From NCBI RefSeq assembly GCF_000828475.1, contig NZ_AP014648.1:1798001-1862000 (forward strand): a stretch of DNA of 64,000 bases, in the 5' to 3' direction. This stretch comes from Methyloceanibacter caenitepidi (GTDB lineage Bacteria; Pseudomonadota; Alphaproteobacteria; Rhizobiales; Methyloligellaceae). The stretch's first letter is position 1; each line of letters begins with the position of its first letter. The translations under genes and the position numbers were made by a program. Positions 39,508 to 48,985 of this stretch are shown one piece after another. The notes under the pieces were generated by a model. The model searched no databases and was not told the origin of the DNA. It saw only the letters and a program-made list of their open reading frames with translations.

Positions 39508-39524
39508 ATTAGAATTGTTCCAAA
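39508..39524 (+). promoter_or_regulatory. Iron-control element (Irr box) over the suf transcription start
   Basis: ATTAGAATTGTTCCAAA matches the ICE consensus TTTAGAA-N3-TTCTAAA at 12 of 14 defined positions. It begins one base after the predicted start site, a position expected for a repressor. Irr is the heme-responsive Fur-family regulator of Hyphomicrobiales and Rhodobacterales. Control of suf by Irr is known in the group; its action at this site is inferred. Confidence 0.65.
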
Positions 39525-39669
39525 CAAGGCCGTTCCGATCAAGCTGGGCGCAAGGAACGAGCCGACTGTCAGGCCGGGCTTCTTAGCACGGGCTACAGGG
39601 GCTCGTGCAAGCGATAACCGCCTAGAAGGGCCTACGGGGCTGAAATCAGTCCTCCGGCTTCGAAAGAGC

Positions 39670-40821
39670 ATGAACCAGCGCGCCTATCTCGACCACAATG
39701 CGACTGCTCCCTTGCGGCCAGAAGTCCGCGAGGCGATGAGCGACGCGTTGGCCCTCGTGGGCAATCCCTCGTCCGTCCATGCGGAAGGGCGCGCTGCTCG
39801 GGCGGCGGTCGAGGAAGCCCGCGTCAAGGTCGCCGCTCTCGTCCATGCTCGGCCCGAAGACGTTATCTTCACGAGCGGCGGTACGGAGGCGAATGCGCTT
39901 GCGTTGGCACCGCCGGCGGGCGGAGGGGCTTGGAAGGCATTCATTTCGTCGATCGAGCATCCTTCCGTCCTGGCGGGCGGGCGCTTCGGCGCCGGCGCAC
40001 GGACAGTTCTGCCGGTGACGAGCGCTGGCCTCGTCGATCTGGAGAGCCTTGCGCGGACGTTGGCCGAAGAGGTCCCGGAGGGAAGCCGTCCTTTCGTGTC
40101 GTTGATGGCGGCGAACAATGAGACAGGCGCCGTACAGCCGGTCGCGGAGGCAGCCGCGGTCGTCCACGAAGCGGGTGGCGTTCTGCATACGGACGCGGTC
40201 CAGGTGGCCGGGCGGCTGCCGCTCGACATGAGCGCGCTGGGCGCGGACCTCTTGACGCTTTCGGCCCACAAGATTGGCGGGCCAAAGGGTGTCGGCGCCG
40301 TGGTTATGGCGGAAGGCGCGAGCGTTCAGCCGCTGATGACCGGCGGCGGACAGGAAAGCCGCCGCCGTCCGGGCACGGAGAATGTGGCCGGCATTGTCGG
40401 CTTCGGGGTTGCCGCGGACCTGGCGGCCAAGGAGTTGCCGGCTATGGGCGACGTCGCACGGCTTCGCGACGCGCTCGAAGAGGGCGTGCGGACCATCGCG
40501 CCGGACGCTGTGGTTTTCGCGCACTCCGTGGCGCGGTTGCCGAATACGTCGTTGATTGCGGTGCCGGGCCTGAAGGCGGAAACGCTGGTGATCGGTTTGG
40601 ACCTCGCCGGCGTATCCGTCAGTGCCGGAAGCGCGTGCTCGTCCGGCAAAGTCGAGACGTCGCACGTACTGACGGCGATGGGAGCGGCTCCGGAGGCGGC
40701 GCGTGCCGCGATCCGGGTCAGCCTTGGTTTTCGCAGTTGCGATAACGATATCCAAAGCTTCCTAGGTGCGTTTGGCGACCTCGTGAAACGGCTTAGGAAA
40801 GACGAGAAAGCAGCGGCGTAG
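39670..40821 (+). CDS. Cysteine desulfurase, NifS/IscS type, first gene of the suf operon
   Basis: 383 aa from the ATG at 39670 (MNQRAYLDHNATAPLRPE); upstream in-frame sequence is not homologous. It is a PLP enzyme that takes sulfur from cysteine: the PLP lysine is in LSAHKIGGPKGVG, and the persulfide Cys in SVSAGSACSSGKVE sits on the long mobile loop of the IscS/NifS group. Other motifs are FTSGGTEANALAL and MAANNETGAVQPV. It is 54 bp upstream of sufB. A second, SufS-type desulfurase is in the same operon, a typical alphaproteobacterial arrangement; the division of labour is not clear. Confidence 0.93.
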   Translation: MNQRAYLDHNATAPLRPEVREAMSDALALVGNPSSVHAEGRAARAAVEEARVKVAALVHARPEDVIFTSGGTEANALALAPPAGGGAWKAFISSIEHPSVLAGGRFGAGARTVLPVTSAGLVDLESLARTLAEEVPEGSRPFVSLMAANNETGAVQPVAEAAAVVHEAGGVLHTDAVQVAGRLPLDMSALGADLLTLSAHKIGGPKGVGAVVMAEGASVQPLMTGGGQESRRRPGTENVAGIVGFGVAADLAAKELPAMGDVARLRDALEEGVRTIAPDAVVFAHSVARLPNTSLIAVPGLKAETLVIGLDLAGVSVSAGSACSSGKVETSHVLTAMGAAPEAARAAIRVSLGFRSCDNDIQSFLGAFGDLVKRLRKDEKAAA

Positions 40822-40875
40822 CGCAAGGTCGCCGTTCCGGCCGCTCTAGATCGAAAAGAGATTGGGAAGAAGACG

Positions 40876-42348
40876 ATGCCTGCAGTCGAAGAAACCGTTG
40901 AACGCGTCAAAGAAATCGACGTCGACAAGTACAAGTACGGCTTCTCGACCGAAATTGAATCGGTCATGGCCCCCAAGGGGCTGAACGAAGACATCGTTCG
41001 TTTCATTTCGGCCAAGAAGGGCGAACCCGAATGGATGCTCGAATGGCGGCTTGAGGCTTACAAGCGCTGGCGCACGATGACGGAGCCGACCTGGGCGAGG
41101 GTGCACTATCCGAAGATCGACTTCGAGGATCTCTACTATTACTCGGCGCCAAAGAGCACCGAAGGGCCGAAGAGCCTCGCAGAGGTCGATCCGGAACTGC
41201 TCAAGACCTATGAGAAGCTCGGCATCCCGCTGAAAGAGCAGGAAGTGCTCGCGGGCGTCCAGGGCGCGCCGAAGGTGGCTGTCGATGCCGTCTTCGACAG
41301 CGTCTCCGTGGTCACGACCTTCCGCGAGGAGTTGGCCAAGGCCGGCGTGATCTTCTGCTCTATTTCCGAGGCGGTGAAGAACCACCCCGATCTCGTGAAG
41401 AAATATCTGGGATCGGTCGTGCCGATCACGGACAATTTCTACGCGACGCTTAACTCGGCCGTGTTCTCCGACGGATCGTTCGTATACGTGCCGGAAGGCG
41501 TCCGCTGCCCGATGGAGCTGTCGACTTATTTCCGCATCAATGCAGAGAATACGGGTCAGTTCGAGCGCACGCTCATCATCGCCGACAAAGGCTCCTACGT
41601 GAGCTATCTCGAAGGCTGCACAGCGCCCATGCGCGACGAGAACCAGCTGCATGCGGCGGTGGTGGAACTGGTCGCGCTGGAAGATGCCGAGATCAAATAT
41701 TCGACCGTCCAGAACTGGTATCCGGGCGATGCACAAGGCAAGGGCGGCGTGTACAACTTCGTGACAAAGCGCGGCGACTGCCGCGGTGATCGCTCGAAGA
41801 TCTCCTGGACGCAGGTCGAGACCGGATCGGCCATCACCTGGAAGTATCCGTCCTGCATTCTGCGCGGCCATGGCAGCCGCGGCGAGTTCTACTCGATCGC
41901 GATCTCGAACGGCTATCAGCAGGTCGACAGCGGCACCAAGATGATCCATCTCGGCCGCGACACGTCGAGCCGCATCATCTCCAAGGGCATCGCCGCTGGA
42001 TATTCCGACAACACCTATCGCGGTCTTGTCTCGGCGCATCGCAGGGCCACGAACGCGCGGAACTTCACCTGCTGCGACTCGCTTCTCATTGGCGACAAGT
42101 GCGGCGCGCACACGATCCCGTATATCGAAGCGAAAAATTCCTCGGCTACGTTCGAGCACGAGGCGACCACGTCGAAGATTTCCGACGATCAGCTCTTCTA
42201 TTGCTTGAGCCGTGGCCTCTCAGAAGAGGAAGCCGTGGCGCTCATCGTGAACGGCTTCGTCCGCGATGTGCTGCAGCAGCTGCCCATGGAGTTCATGGCC
42301 GAAACGCAGAAGCTGATCGGCATTTCGTTGGAAGGCAGCGTGGGTTAG
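40876..42348 (+). CDS. sufB: Fe-S cluster assembly scaffold SufB
   Basis: 490 aa, full length. SufB with SufC and SufD forms the SufBC2D scaffold on which Fe-S clusters are built. Typical stretches are [71 protein letters not shown], and near the end [19 protein letters not shown] with the conserved Cys, followed by [27 protein letters not shown] upstream of the ATG is the ribosome-binding site. Part of the desulfurase-B-C-D-S-T-A run. Confidence 0.98.
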   Translation: MPAVEETVERVKEIDVDKYKYGFSTEIESVMAPKGLNEDIVRFISAKKGEPEWMLEWRLEAYKRWRTMTEPTWARVHYPKIDFEDLYYYSAPKSTEGPKSLAEVDPELLKTYEKLGIPLKEQEVLAGVQGAPKVAVDAVFDSVSVVTTFREELAKAGVIFCSISEAVKNHPDLVKKYLGSVVPITDNFYATLNSAVFSDGSFVYVPEGVRCPMELSTYFRINAENTGQFERTLIIADKGSYVSYLEGCTAPMRDENQLHAAVVELVALEDAEIKYSTVQNWYPGDAQGKGGVYNFVTKRGDCRGDRSKISWTQVETGSAITWKYPSCILRGHGSRGEFYSIAISNGYQQVDSGTKMIHLGRDTSSRIISKGIAAGYSDNTYRGLVSAHRRATNARNFTCCDSLLIGDKCGAHTIPYIEAKNSSATFEHEATTSKISDDQLFYCLSRGLSEEEAVALIVNGFVRDVLQQLPMEFMAETQKLIGISLEGSVG

Positions 42349-42411
42349 TCCGCGCGCGTTCTTCCATCCTCGCAAAGCGATTCAAGACCAAGACTTTAGA
42401 AAGACCAATTG

Positions 42412-43170
<759 letters not shown>

Positions 43171-43182
43171 AGGAGCATGCTG

Positions 43183-44529
43183 ATGGACGTACCCGTCCAA
43201 CAATTCACGACCAAGGCCGAGCAGGACCTGCTCGATCTCTTTGAGCACGCGGCGGACGCATTGCCCGGCGATGCGGCGATCGCAGCCGCTCGGAAAGGCG
43301 CGATCCAGACTTATGCGGGTCTCGGCTTGCCCCATCGCCGCGTCGAGGAATGGAAGTACACCGATCTGCGCGGTGCGCTAGACAGCGTGCCGCCGCTTCT
43401 GGCCGAAGCGGACGTTGCCGTGAGCGACGCTGATCTGGAAATGGCCATCGGCAAGGCGTTCATGACGTTGCCGGCCTACCGTCTGGTCGTTGCCGCCGGC
43501 GAGTTCCGCGCGGATCTTTCGGATGTCGAGGGCTTGCGCAAGGCCGGTGTGGAGATCGCGCCGCTCGCGCAGATGTTGGAGTCTCCCCCTTCGTGGCTGA
43601 AGGCGAGCCTCGAGGAAGCCGGCGGCCGTCGTGACGATGTGGTGATCGCGCTCAATACGGCCCTGATGACGGCAGGCGTCGCTGTGCGCCTGCCTGACGG
43701 CCTGACGCTGCAGAAGCCGATCCACCTGATCCATCTCGACGCACCCGGCAAGGCCGGCTCGATCTACACGCGCAACGTTGTTGTCGCGGAGGAGGGCGCC
43801 TCCGCGACCCTCATCGAGAGCTTCGGCACGTTTGGTGTCGCAGGGCTACAGCGCAATGCTGTCACGACGGTGTCACTGGCGGCGAAATCGGCGATTCATC
43901 ACCTCAAGCTGCAGCGCGAAGCCCTTGAAACGATTCATCTGAACGTGTGGGCGGCCACTATTGGTGCGGAGGCACGCTACAACGCGTTCCAGGTCTCGAT
44001 GGGCGCCGCGCTGGCGCGCAATCAGGTCTATGTCCGCTTCGACGGCGAGAACGCCACCACGGATATTTCCGGCGCTACCCTGGCGCGCGGGACCCAGCAT
44101 TGCGACACGACGCTGGTGGTCGAGCACAACGTCCCGGCCTGCGAGAGCCGCGAACTGTTCAAGCTCGTCCTCAACGACGAGGCCCGGGGCGTGTTCCAGG
44201 GCAAGATCATCGTGGCCAAAGACGCCCAAAAGACCGACGGCAAGCAGATGTCCCAGGCGCTGCTCCTGTCCGAAACGGCCGAGTTCGACTCGAAGCCGGA
44301 GCTGGAGATTTTTGCCGACGACGTCGTCTGCGGTCATGGCGCCACGTCGGGCCAAATCGACGAGGAACTCCTCTTCTATCTGCGCGCGCGCGGCCTTCCC
44401 GAGGCGCAGGCGCGGGCACTGCTGATCCAGGCTTTTGTCGGCGAGGCATTCGAGGCCTTGGACGATGAGGTCATTGGGGAAGCATTCACCGCCGTTGCCG
44501 CCGAGTGGCTCGGCACGCCGGCGCAGTAG
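43183..44529 (+). CDS. sufD: Fe-S assembly protein SufD
   Basis: 448 aa. Two in-frame ATGs exist; 43183 is chosen because AGGAG at 43171-43175 is seven bases before it and only one base before 43177. SufD is a SufB paralogue that pairs with it: RRVEEWKYTDLRGAL at the N-terminus, a right-handed beta-helix core, VVEHNVPACESRELFK, FQGKIIVAKDAQKTDGKQ, and ADDVVCGHGATSGQIDEEL with the conserved His. It lies in the suf operon, 9 bp before sufS. Confidence 0.96.
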   Translation: MDVPVQQFTTKAEQDLLDLFEHAADALPGDAAIAAARKGAIQTYAGLGLPHRRVEEWKYTDLRGALDSVPPLLAEADVAVSDADLEMAIGKAFMTLPAYRLVVAAGEFRADLSDVEGLRKAGVEIAPLAQMLESPPSWLKASLEEAGGRRDDVVIALNTALMTAGVAVRLPDGLTLQKPIHLIHLDAPGKAGSIYTRNVVVAEEGASATLIESFGTFGVAGLQRNAVTTVSLAAKSAIHHLKLQREALETIHLNVWAATIGAEARYNAFQVSMGAALARNQVYVRFDGENATTDISGATLARGTQHCDTTLVVEHNVPACESRELFKLVLNDEARGVFQGKIIVAKDAQKTDGKQMSQALLLSETAEFDSKPELEIFADDVVCGHGATSGQIDEELLFYLRARGLPEAQARALLIQAFVGEAFEALDDEVIGEAFTAVAAEWLGTPAQ

Positions 44530-44538
44530 GGGAACCCG

Positions 44539-45798
44539 ATGAACGTCATGTCCCCATCGTCCAGTGATTCACAAGCGGCCTCGTTCGACGTCGAGCGCAT
44601 CCGGGCGGATTTCCCCATCCTGTCGCAGACGGTGCATGGCAAGCCGCTGACCTATCTCGACAATGGCGCGTCGGCGCAGAAGCCGCTCCAGGTGATCGAC
44701 GCGATCACTCAGGCCTATTCGGCCGAGTACGCGAATGTCCATCGGGGGCTTCACTATCTGTCGAATTTGGCGACCGAGAATTTCGAGAAGGCGCGCGGCA
44801 AGGTGCGGGCCTTTTTGAACGCGGCCCACGACGAAGAGATCATCTTCACCCGGAACGCGACCGAGGCGGTCAACCTCGTGGCCTCGTCGTTCGGATCGCC
44901 GCGTATCGAGGCGGGCGACGAGATCCTCATCACGATCATGGAGCACCACTCCAATATCGTGCCGTGGCATTTCCTGCGCGAGCGCCAAGGCGCGGTACTG
45001 AAATGGACGCCGGTCGCCGACGACGGAACGTTCCTGCTCGATGAGTTCGAGAAGCTGATTTCGCCGCGCACGAAAATGATCGCGATCACTCAGATGTCGA
45101 ACGTGCTCGGCACGATTGTTCCGATCAAGGAAGTCGTGCGGATCGCTCACGATCATGGCGTGCCCGTGCTGGTCGATGGCGCGCAAGGGGCGGTGCATCT
45201 ACCTGTCGATGTGCGCGATCTCGATTGCGACTTCTATACCTTCACGGGCCACAAGCTCTATGGCCCCACGGGCATCGGCGTTCTCTACGGGAAGAAGAAC
45301 CTGCTGGAGGCCATGCGGCCGTATCAGGGCGGCGGCGAGATGATCGGCTACGTCACCACGGACGAGGTCACTTACGCGACACCGCCGCATCGCTTCGAAG
45401 CGGGCACGCCGGCGATCGTTCAGGCGATTGGGCTGGGTGCCGCGATCGACTATGTCGAGTCCATCGGCCGGGAAAACATTGCCGCCCATGAGCACAAGGT
45501 CTTGGCCTACGCCATGGATCGGCTGAGCGAATTGAACTGGTTGAAGATCTACGGTCAGGCTGAAGGGAAGGGCGGGATCGTCTCTTTCGAGGTCGATGGG
45601 GCCCACCCGCATGACGTCAGCACCATCCTGGACCGCTACGGTGTGGCCGTCCGGGCCGGCACACATTGCTGTGAGCCGCTGCTGGCGCGTTTCGGTGTCA
45701 CCTCGACATGCCGGGCATCTTTCGCCATGTATAATACCCAAACCGATGTGGATCGATTGGTGGACGCGCTGCACAAGGTGCGCGCCATGTTCGCCTAG
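44539..45798 (+). CDS. sufS: Cysteine desulfurase SufS
   Basis: 419 aa, group II desulfurase. PLP lysine in TFTGHKLYGPTG; active-site Cys in VRAGTHCCEPLLARFG on the short loop characteristic of SufS. Also YLDNGASAQKPLQVIDA and MEHHSNIVPWHFL. It delivers sulfur to the SufBCD scaffold, usually with SufE or SufU, neither of which is in this operon. A second start at 44548 is possible. It is tightly packed between sufD (9 bp) and sufT (32 bp). Confidence 0.96.
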   Translation: MNVMSPSSSDSQAASFDVERIRADFPILSQTVHGKPLTYLDNGASAQKPLQVIDAITQAYSAEYANVHRGLHYLSNLATENFEKARGKVRAFLNAAHDEEIIFTRNATEAVNLVASSFGSPRIEAGDEILITIMEHHSNIVPWHFLRERQGAVLKWTPVADDGTFLLDEFEKLISPRTKMIAITQMSNVLGTIVPIKEVVRIAHDHGVPVLVDGAQGAVHLPVDVRDLDCDFYTFTGHKLYGPTGIGVLYGKKNLLEAMRPYQGGGEMIGYVTTDEVTYATPPHRFEAGTPAIVQAIGLGAAIDYVESIGRENIAAHEHKVLAYAMDRLSELNWLKIYGQAEGKGGIVSFEVDGAHPHDVSTILDRYGVAVRAGTHCCEPLLARFGVTSTCRASFAMYNTQTDVDRLVDALHKVRAMFA

Positions 45799-45830
45799 GG
45801 CTAAGGTGGGCCCTAAGGAAGGCTTCCCAG

Positions 45831-46322
45831 ATGATTGAAAAGACTCAACGAAGCGAAGACGCAGACATCCCGAACGAAATGTCGCCGGGGCTCTCTCAGT
45901 CCGTGCCGGGTCATATTCAGTCTGCGGCTGAAGCGCGTGAGGCTGGCGATCCCGGCGCTGCGCCGGATCCTTCGCCCTTTGCCGAGGACGCGCCGTCTTC
46001 GATTCCGCCCGATGAGCTCGAGCGGCTGCACGGCGATCTCGTCAGCGCGTTGAAAACGGTGTTCGACCCTGAAATTCCCGTCGATATCTACGAGCTCGGC
46101 CTGATCTACAAGATCGACGTCGATGACGACCGGAATATCGAAATCGAGATGACACTGACGGCGCCGGGCTGTCCGGTTGCAGGCGAAATGCCCGGCTGGG
46201 TCCAAAACGCGGTCTCGTCCGTGCCGGGAGTCGGGCAGGTCGACGTCAATTTGGTGTTCGATCCGCCTTGGGACATGTCGCGGATGTCCGACGAGGCGCG
46301 TCTCGCCCTCAATATGTTCTAG
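45831..46322 (+). CDS. sufT: SufT-like MIP18/DUF59 family Fe-S protein
   Basis: 163 aa. A Pro/Ala-rich, acidic N-terminal extension of about 65 residues is followed by a DUF59 domain: VSALKTVFDPEIPVDIYELG, LIYKIDVDDD, MTLTAPGCPVAGEMPGWV with the conserved Cys, and VDVNLVFDPPWDMSRMSDEA. SufT proteins help mature Fe-S proteins, especially when demand is high. Its position in the suf operon supports that role. Confidence 0.93.
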   Translation: MIEKTQRSEDADIPNEMSPGLSQSVPGHIQSAAEAREAGDPGAAPDPSPFAEDAPSSIPPDELERLHGDLVSALKTVFDPEIPVDIYELGLIYKIDVDDDRNIEIEMTLTAPGCPVAGEMPGWVQNAVSSVPGVGQVDVNLVFDPPWDMSRMSDEARLALNMF

Positions 46323-46377
46323 GCCTTTGAGATTCTAGGCACTTGAAGTGCCAGGGAATCCGTCCCATTTTTGAAGC

Positions 46378-46770
46378 ATGACCAATCGACCGCGCCCCCA
46401 AGCCATGAGTATCACCGAAGCCGCTGCCGAGCGCCTGCGTAAGCTGGGTGCCGCCTCGGGCCCGGAGATGGAGGCCGTTCGCATCGGCATCAAGAACGGT
46501 GGTTGTGCCGGCATGGAGTACACGATGGAGTACGCCGCCGAGCGCAAGCCCCACGATGAAGTCGTCGAGGACAAGGGCGTGACCATCCTCATCGATCCGT
46601 CGGCTCTGATGTTTCTGCTCGGAACCGAGATGGACTACCAGGTCAGTCAGATGCGGTCGGGGTTCGTTTTCAACAACCCGAACCAGACCAGCGCCTGTGG
46701 CTGCGGCGAGTCTGTGATGCTCAAACCCGCAGGTCAGCCGGATCCCCAGCCGGCGAATATCGCGGAATAG
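46378..46770 (+). CDS. sufA: A-type Fe-S carrier SufA/IscA
   Basis: 130 aa. The A-type carrier Cys ligands are visible: GIKNGGCAGMEYTMEY and TSACGCGESV. It accepts clusters from SufBCD and passes them to apoproteins. The first ten residues (MTNRPRPQAM) extend the usual start, and a later ATG at 46405 would give a more typical N-terminus (MSITEAAAERLRKLG). It is the last gene of the suf run; the convergent helicase gene ends 20 bp beyond, with no obvious hairpin between them. Confidence 0.95.
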   Translation: MTNRPRPQAMSITEAAAERLRKLGAASGPEMEAVRIGIKNGGCAGMEYTMEYAAERKPHDEVVEDKGVTILIDPSALMFLLGTEMDYQVSQMRSGFVFNNPNQTSACGCGESVMLKPAGQPDPQPANIAE

Positions 46771-46789
46771 CCGCGCTATCCGAAAAAAC

Positions 46790-48235
46790 CTAGGTTGCGC
46801 GTACGGGCCGCATCATGAATGCGGGGACGTGGTCGCCCATGCCCACGGGCTGCTTATCGCGGCCTTGGCCGGACCGGGACTTGCCTGCCGAATTCGCTTT
46901 CGCCTTGGATGCAGGTTTCGGCGCAGGTTTCGACTTGGAGGCCGGTCGCGCATCGCCGTCCGTGGACTTGCGGTCGGCTTGCTGCTGCTTGGCCGGTTCG
47001 GCGGTCTTCGCCTCCGACGACTTCTGACCGCTGCGGCGGGACCGGCCCCCGCGGCGGCGTCCGCGTCCGTTATCACGGCCGGCGCTCTTGGCTTCCTCGG
47101 CCTCCTGCGGATCAGGCTCACCATCGACCCACGCGATTTCCTCGCGCAACAGGGCCTCGATCGCCTTCAGGGCCTTGTGGTCCTTCGGCGTCACAAGCAT
47201 CGCGGCGTGACCCTCACGTCCAGCTCGGCCCGTGCGCCCAATGCGGTGCACGTAGTCCTCGGGATGGACCGGAACGTCGTAGTTGAAGACATGGCTCACT
47301 GCCGGAATGTCGAGCCCTCGGGCGGCCACGTCGCTGGCGACGAGGAGGGGAATCTCACCGTTACGGAAGGCATCGAGCGTTGCTGTGCGCTGCCGCTGAT
47401 CCATGTCGCCGTGCAGCGCGCCCACAGTGAAGCCGTGACGCTGCAGTGACCGAAAAACGACACCCACATCCTTCTTGCGATTGCAGAAGATGATGGCGTT
47501 CTTGACGTCTTCCTCCCGGATCAAGCCGCGCAAGGCTTCGCGCTTCTCGGCCGGTTGATCGCCCGTCTTCTTCAGACGCTGCGTGATCGTCGATGCGGCC
47601 GAGGCGGGCCGGGCGACTTCGATGCGCTCCGGCGTATGCAGGAAATTGTCCGCGAGGCGCTGGATTTCGGGCGGCATGGTCGCGGAGAAGAAGAGAGTCT
47701 GCCGGGTAAAGGGGAGGACCTTGCAGATGCGCTCGATGTCCGGGATGAACCCCATATCGAGCATTCGGTCCGCCTCGTCGACCACGAGAATCTCGATGCT
47801 GTTCAGCAGCAGCTTGCCGCGTTCCATATGGTCGAGGAGGCGGCCCGGCGTGGCGATCACGACATCGGCGCCACGGTCCAGTTTCTTGTTCTGCTCCTCG
47901 TAGGAGACGCCGCCGATCAGGAGTGCGACGGTCAGCTTGTGGTTCTTGCCGAGAAGTTCGAAGGCTTCGGCGACCTGGGCGGCGAGTTCGCGTGTGGGTT
48001 CCAAGATCAGCGTTCGCGGCATCCGCGCTCTGGCCCGTCCGCGTTCGAGGCGCGTCAGCATGGGGAGCACGAAGGAAGCCGTCTTACCGGTACCGGTTTG
48101 TGCGATCCCCAAGACATCGCGGCCAGAGACGGCCACGGGTATCGCTTGGGCTTGAATAGGAGTCGGCGTATCGAACCCGGCCGCTTCGACCGCAGATTCG
48201 ACTTTTGGGCTTAAGCCAAGATTTGAAAAGCTCAT
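46790..48235 (-). CDS. DEAD-box RNA helicase (RhlE-like)
   Basis: 481 aa. A complete DEAD-box core of about 370 residues: Q motif FDTPTPIQAQAIP, motif I AQTGTGKT, PTRELAAQ, DEAD in VVDEADRMLDMG, SAT in FFSATMP, and HRIGRTGRAGREG. A ~100-residue disordered tail rich in Arg/Ser/Lys/Ala ends with GMGDHVPAFMMRPVRAT. Basic tails bind RNA in RhlE-type helicases involved in ribosome assembly and mRNA decay. It could belong to the RNase E degradosome, but this is inference. A sigma54-like site on the other strand lies close to its start codon. Confidence 0.94.
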   Translation of the reverse strand: MSFSNLGLSPKVESAVEAAGFDTPTPIQAQAIPVAVSGRDVLGIAQTGTGKTASFVLPMLTRLERGRARARMPRTLILEPTRELAAQVAEAFELLGKNHKLTVALLIGGVSYEEQNKKLDRGADVVIATPGRLLDHMERGKLLLNSIEILVVDEADRMLDMGFIPDIERICKVLPFTRQTLFFSATMPPEIQRLADNFLHTPERIEVARPASAASTITQRLKKTGDQPAEKREALRGLIREEDVKNAIIFCNRKKDVGVVFRSLQRHGFTVGALHGDMDQRQRTATLDAFRNGEIPLLVASDVAARGLDIPAVSHVFNYDVPVHPEDYVHRIGRTGRAGREGHAAMLVTPKDHKALKAIEALLREEIAWVDGEPDPQEAEEAKSAGRDNGRGRRRGGRSRRSGQKSSEAKTAEPAKQQQADRKSTDGDARPASKSKPAPKPASKAKANSAGKSRSGQGRDKQPVGMGDHVPAFMMRPVRAT

Positions 48236-48256
48236 GAGTTAGCAAAAATGCGACGC

Positions 48257-48272
48257 TGGCACTGGCCTTGCG
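48257..48272 (+). promoter_or_regulatory. Sigma54-type -24/-12 promoter upstream of the ICMT-like gene
   Basis: TGGCACTGGCCTTGCG matches the sigma54 consensus TGGCACG-N4-TTGCW at all but two defined bases. The invariant GG (48258-48259) and GC (48270-48271) have the required ten bases between them. Transcription would start near 48283 and run toward the methyltransferase gene with a ~200-nt leader. No activator site was recognised. Confidence 0.5.
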
Positions 48273-48480
48273 TCTTGTTCTATCGCTACAAAGATTAGCT
48301 GTTACGTTTGGCCGGACGCGTTCAACACAGCACCCGATCGTTACGGCCACATGACCGTTGATAGCTTGAGAATGACATAGGCGGCATTGCCGAAACGCGC
48401 AAGGGGCAAAAGTTCGCAGTTGTTCCGAGCGTTAAGAACATCGCACCGCGCCTGGCGGTTTCAACAGGATAGAGAAGTCG

Positions 48481-48954
48481 ATGAGGAAGAAAGACTACGC
48501 CGACGTTGCCATCAAGCCGCCGATCCTATTTCTCGGCGCTCTTTTGCTTGGCTACGTTCTGACGCTCTGGTTCCCGATCGGGCCGGGCCTTGCGAGGCCG
48601 AACGGGCTCGGGCTCACGGTTGGACTGGTCTTCGTAGCGGTGGGCTTCGTCCTGGCGATTCTTCCGGCCCGGCGGTTCTACAAGGCCGGGACCAGCGTCG
48701 CACCCGGTGAGCCGTCGACGGTGCTCGTGAAGGAGGGCATCTACAAGGTCACGCGGAACCCGATCTATATCGGTCTGATCCTGATCTATTTCGGCCTGTG
48801 CCTGGTGCTCACCAGTATTTGGATGCTGCTGCTGCTCGTCCCGGCGACGATCATCCTCCACCGGGGCGTGGTGAAGCGCGAGGAAGACTACCTCAGCTGG
48901 AAATTCGGCGACGCCTACCGCAGCTACATGAGCCAGGTCCCGCGCTGGCTCTGA
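48481..48954 (+). CDS. Isoprenylcysteine carboxyl methyltransferase-like membrane protein
   Basis: 157 aa with about four membrane helices (ILFLGALLLGYVLTLWF, LTVGLVFVAVGFVLAILP, IYIGLILIYFGLCLVLT, IWMLLLLVPATIILHRG). Family motifs are VKEGIYKVTRNPIYIG and the C-terminal RGVVKREEDYLSWKFG. These are the SAM-binding signatures of the ICMT/phospholipid N-methyltransferase superfamily. The bacterial substrate is unknown. AGGATAGAG precedes the ATG. It is convergent with parE (31 bp between the stops). Confidence 0.9.
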   Translation: MRKKDYADVAIKPPILFLGALLLGYVLTLWFPIGPGLARPNGLGLTVGLVFVAVGFVLAILPARRFYKAGTSVAPGEPSTVLVKEGIYKVTRNPIYIGLILIYFGLCLVLTSIWMLLLLVPATIILHRGVVKREEDYLSWKFGDAYRSYMSQVPRWL

Positions 48955-48985
48955 GGCCGCCGGCGCGCACTCACCGCAGATTGCG

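Larger units (their letters stand above)
39361..39669 (+). promoter_or_regulatory. Regulatory region in front of the suf operon
   Basis: 309 bases between the divergent hydrolase gene and the NifS-like gene. The upstream open frame in register with the desulfurase (39400-39669) has no family resemblance. The region contains the promoter (39472-39500) and the ICE-like element (39508-39524). The transcript leader would be about 160 nt. No iscR gene is present. Confidence 0.65.

Noticed and set aside
39400..39669. 90-residue N-terminal extension of the NifS-like desulfurase
   Set aside because: No desulfurase homology before MNQRAYLDHNAT, and it would overlap the promoter and the ICE-like element.
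40846..42159. 437-codon minus-strand frame antisense to sufB
   Set aside because: No domain; sufB on the plus strand is certain.
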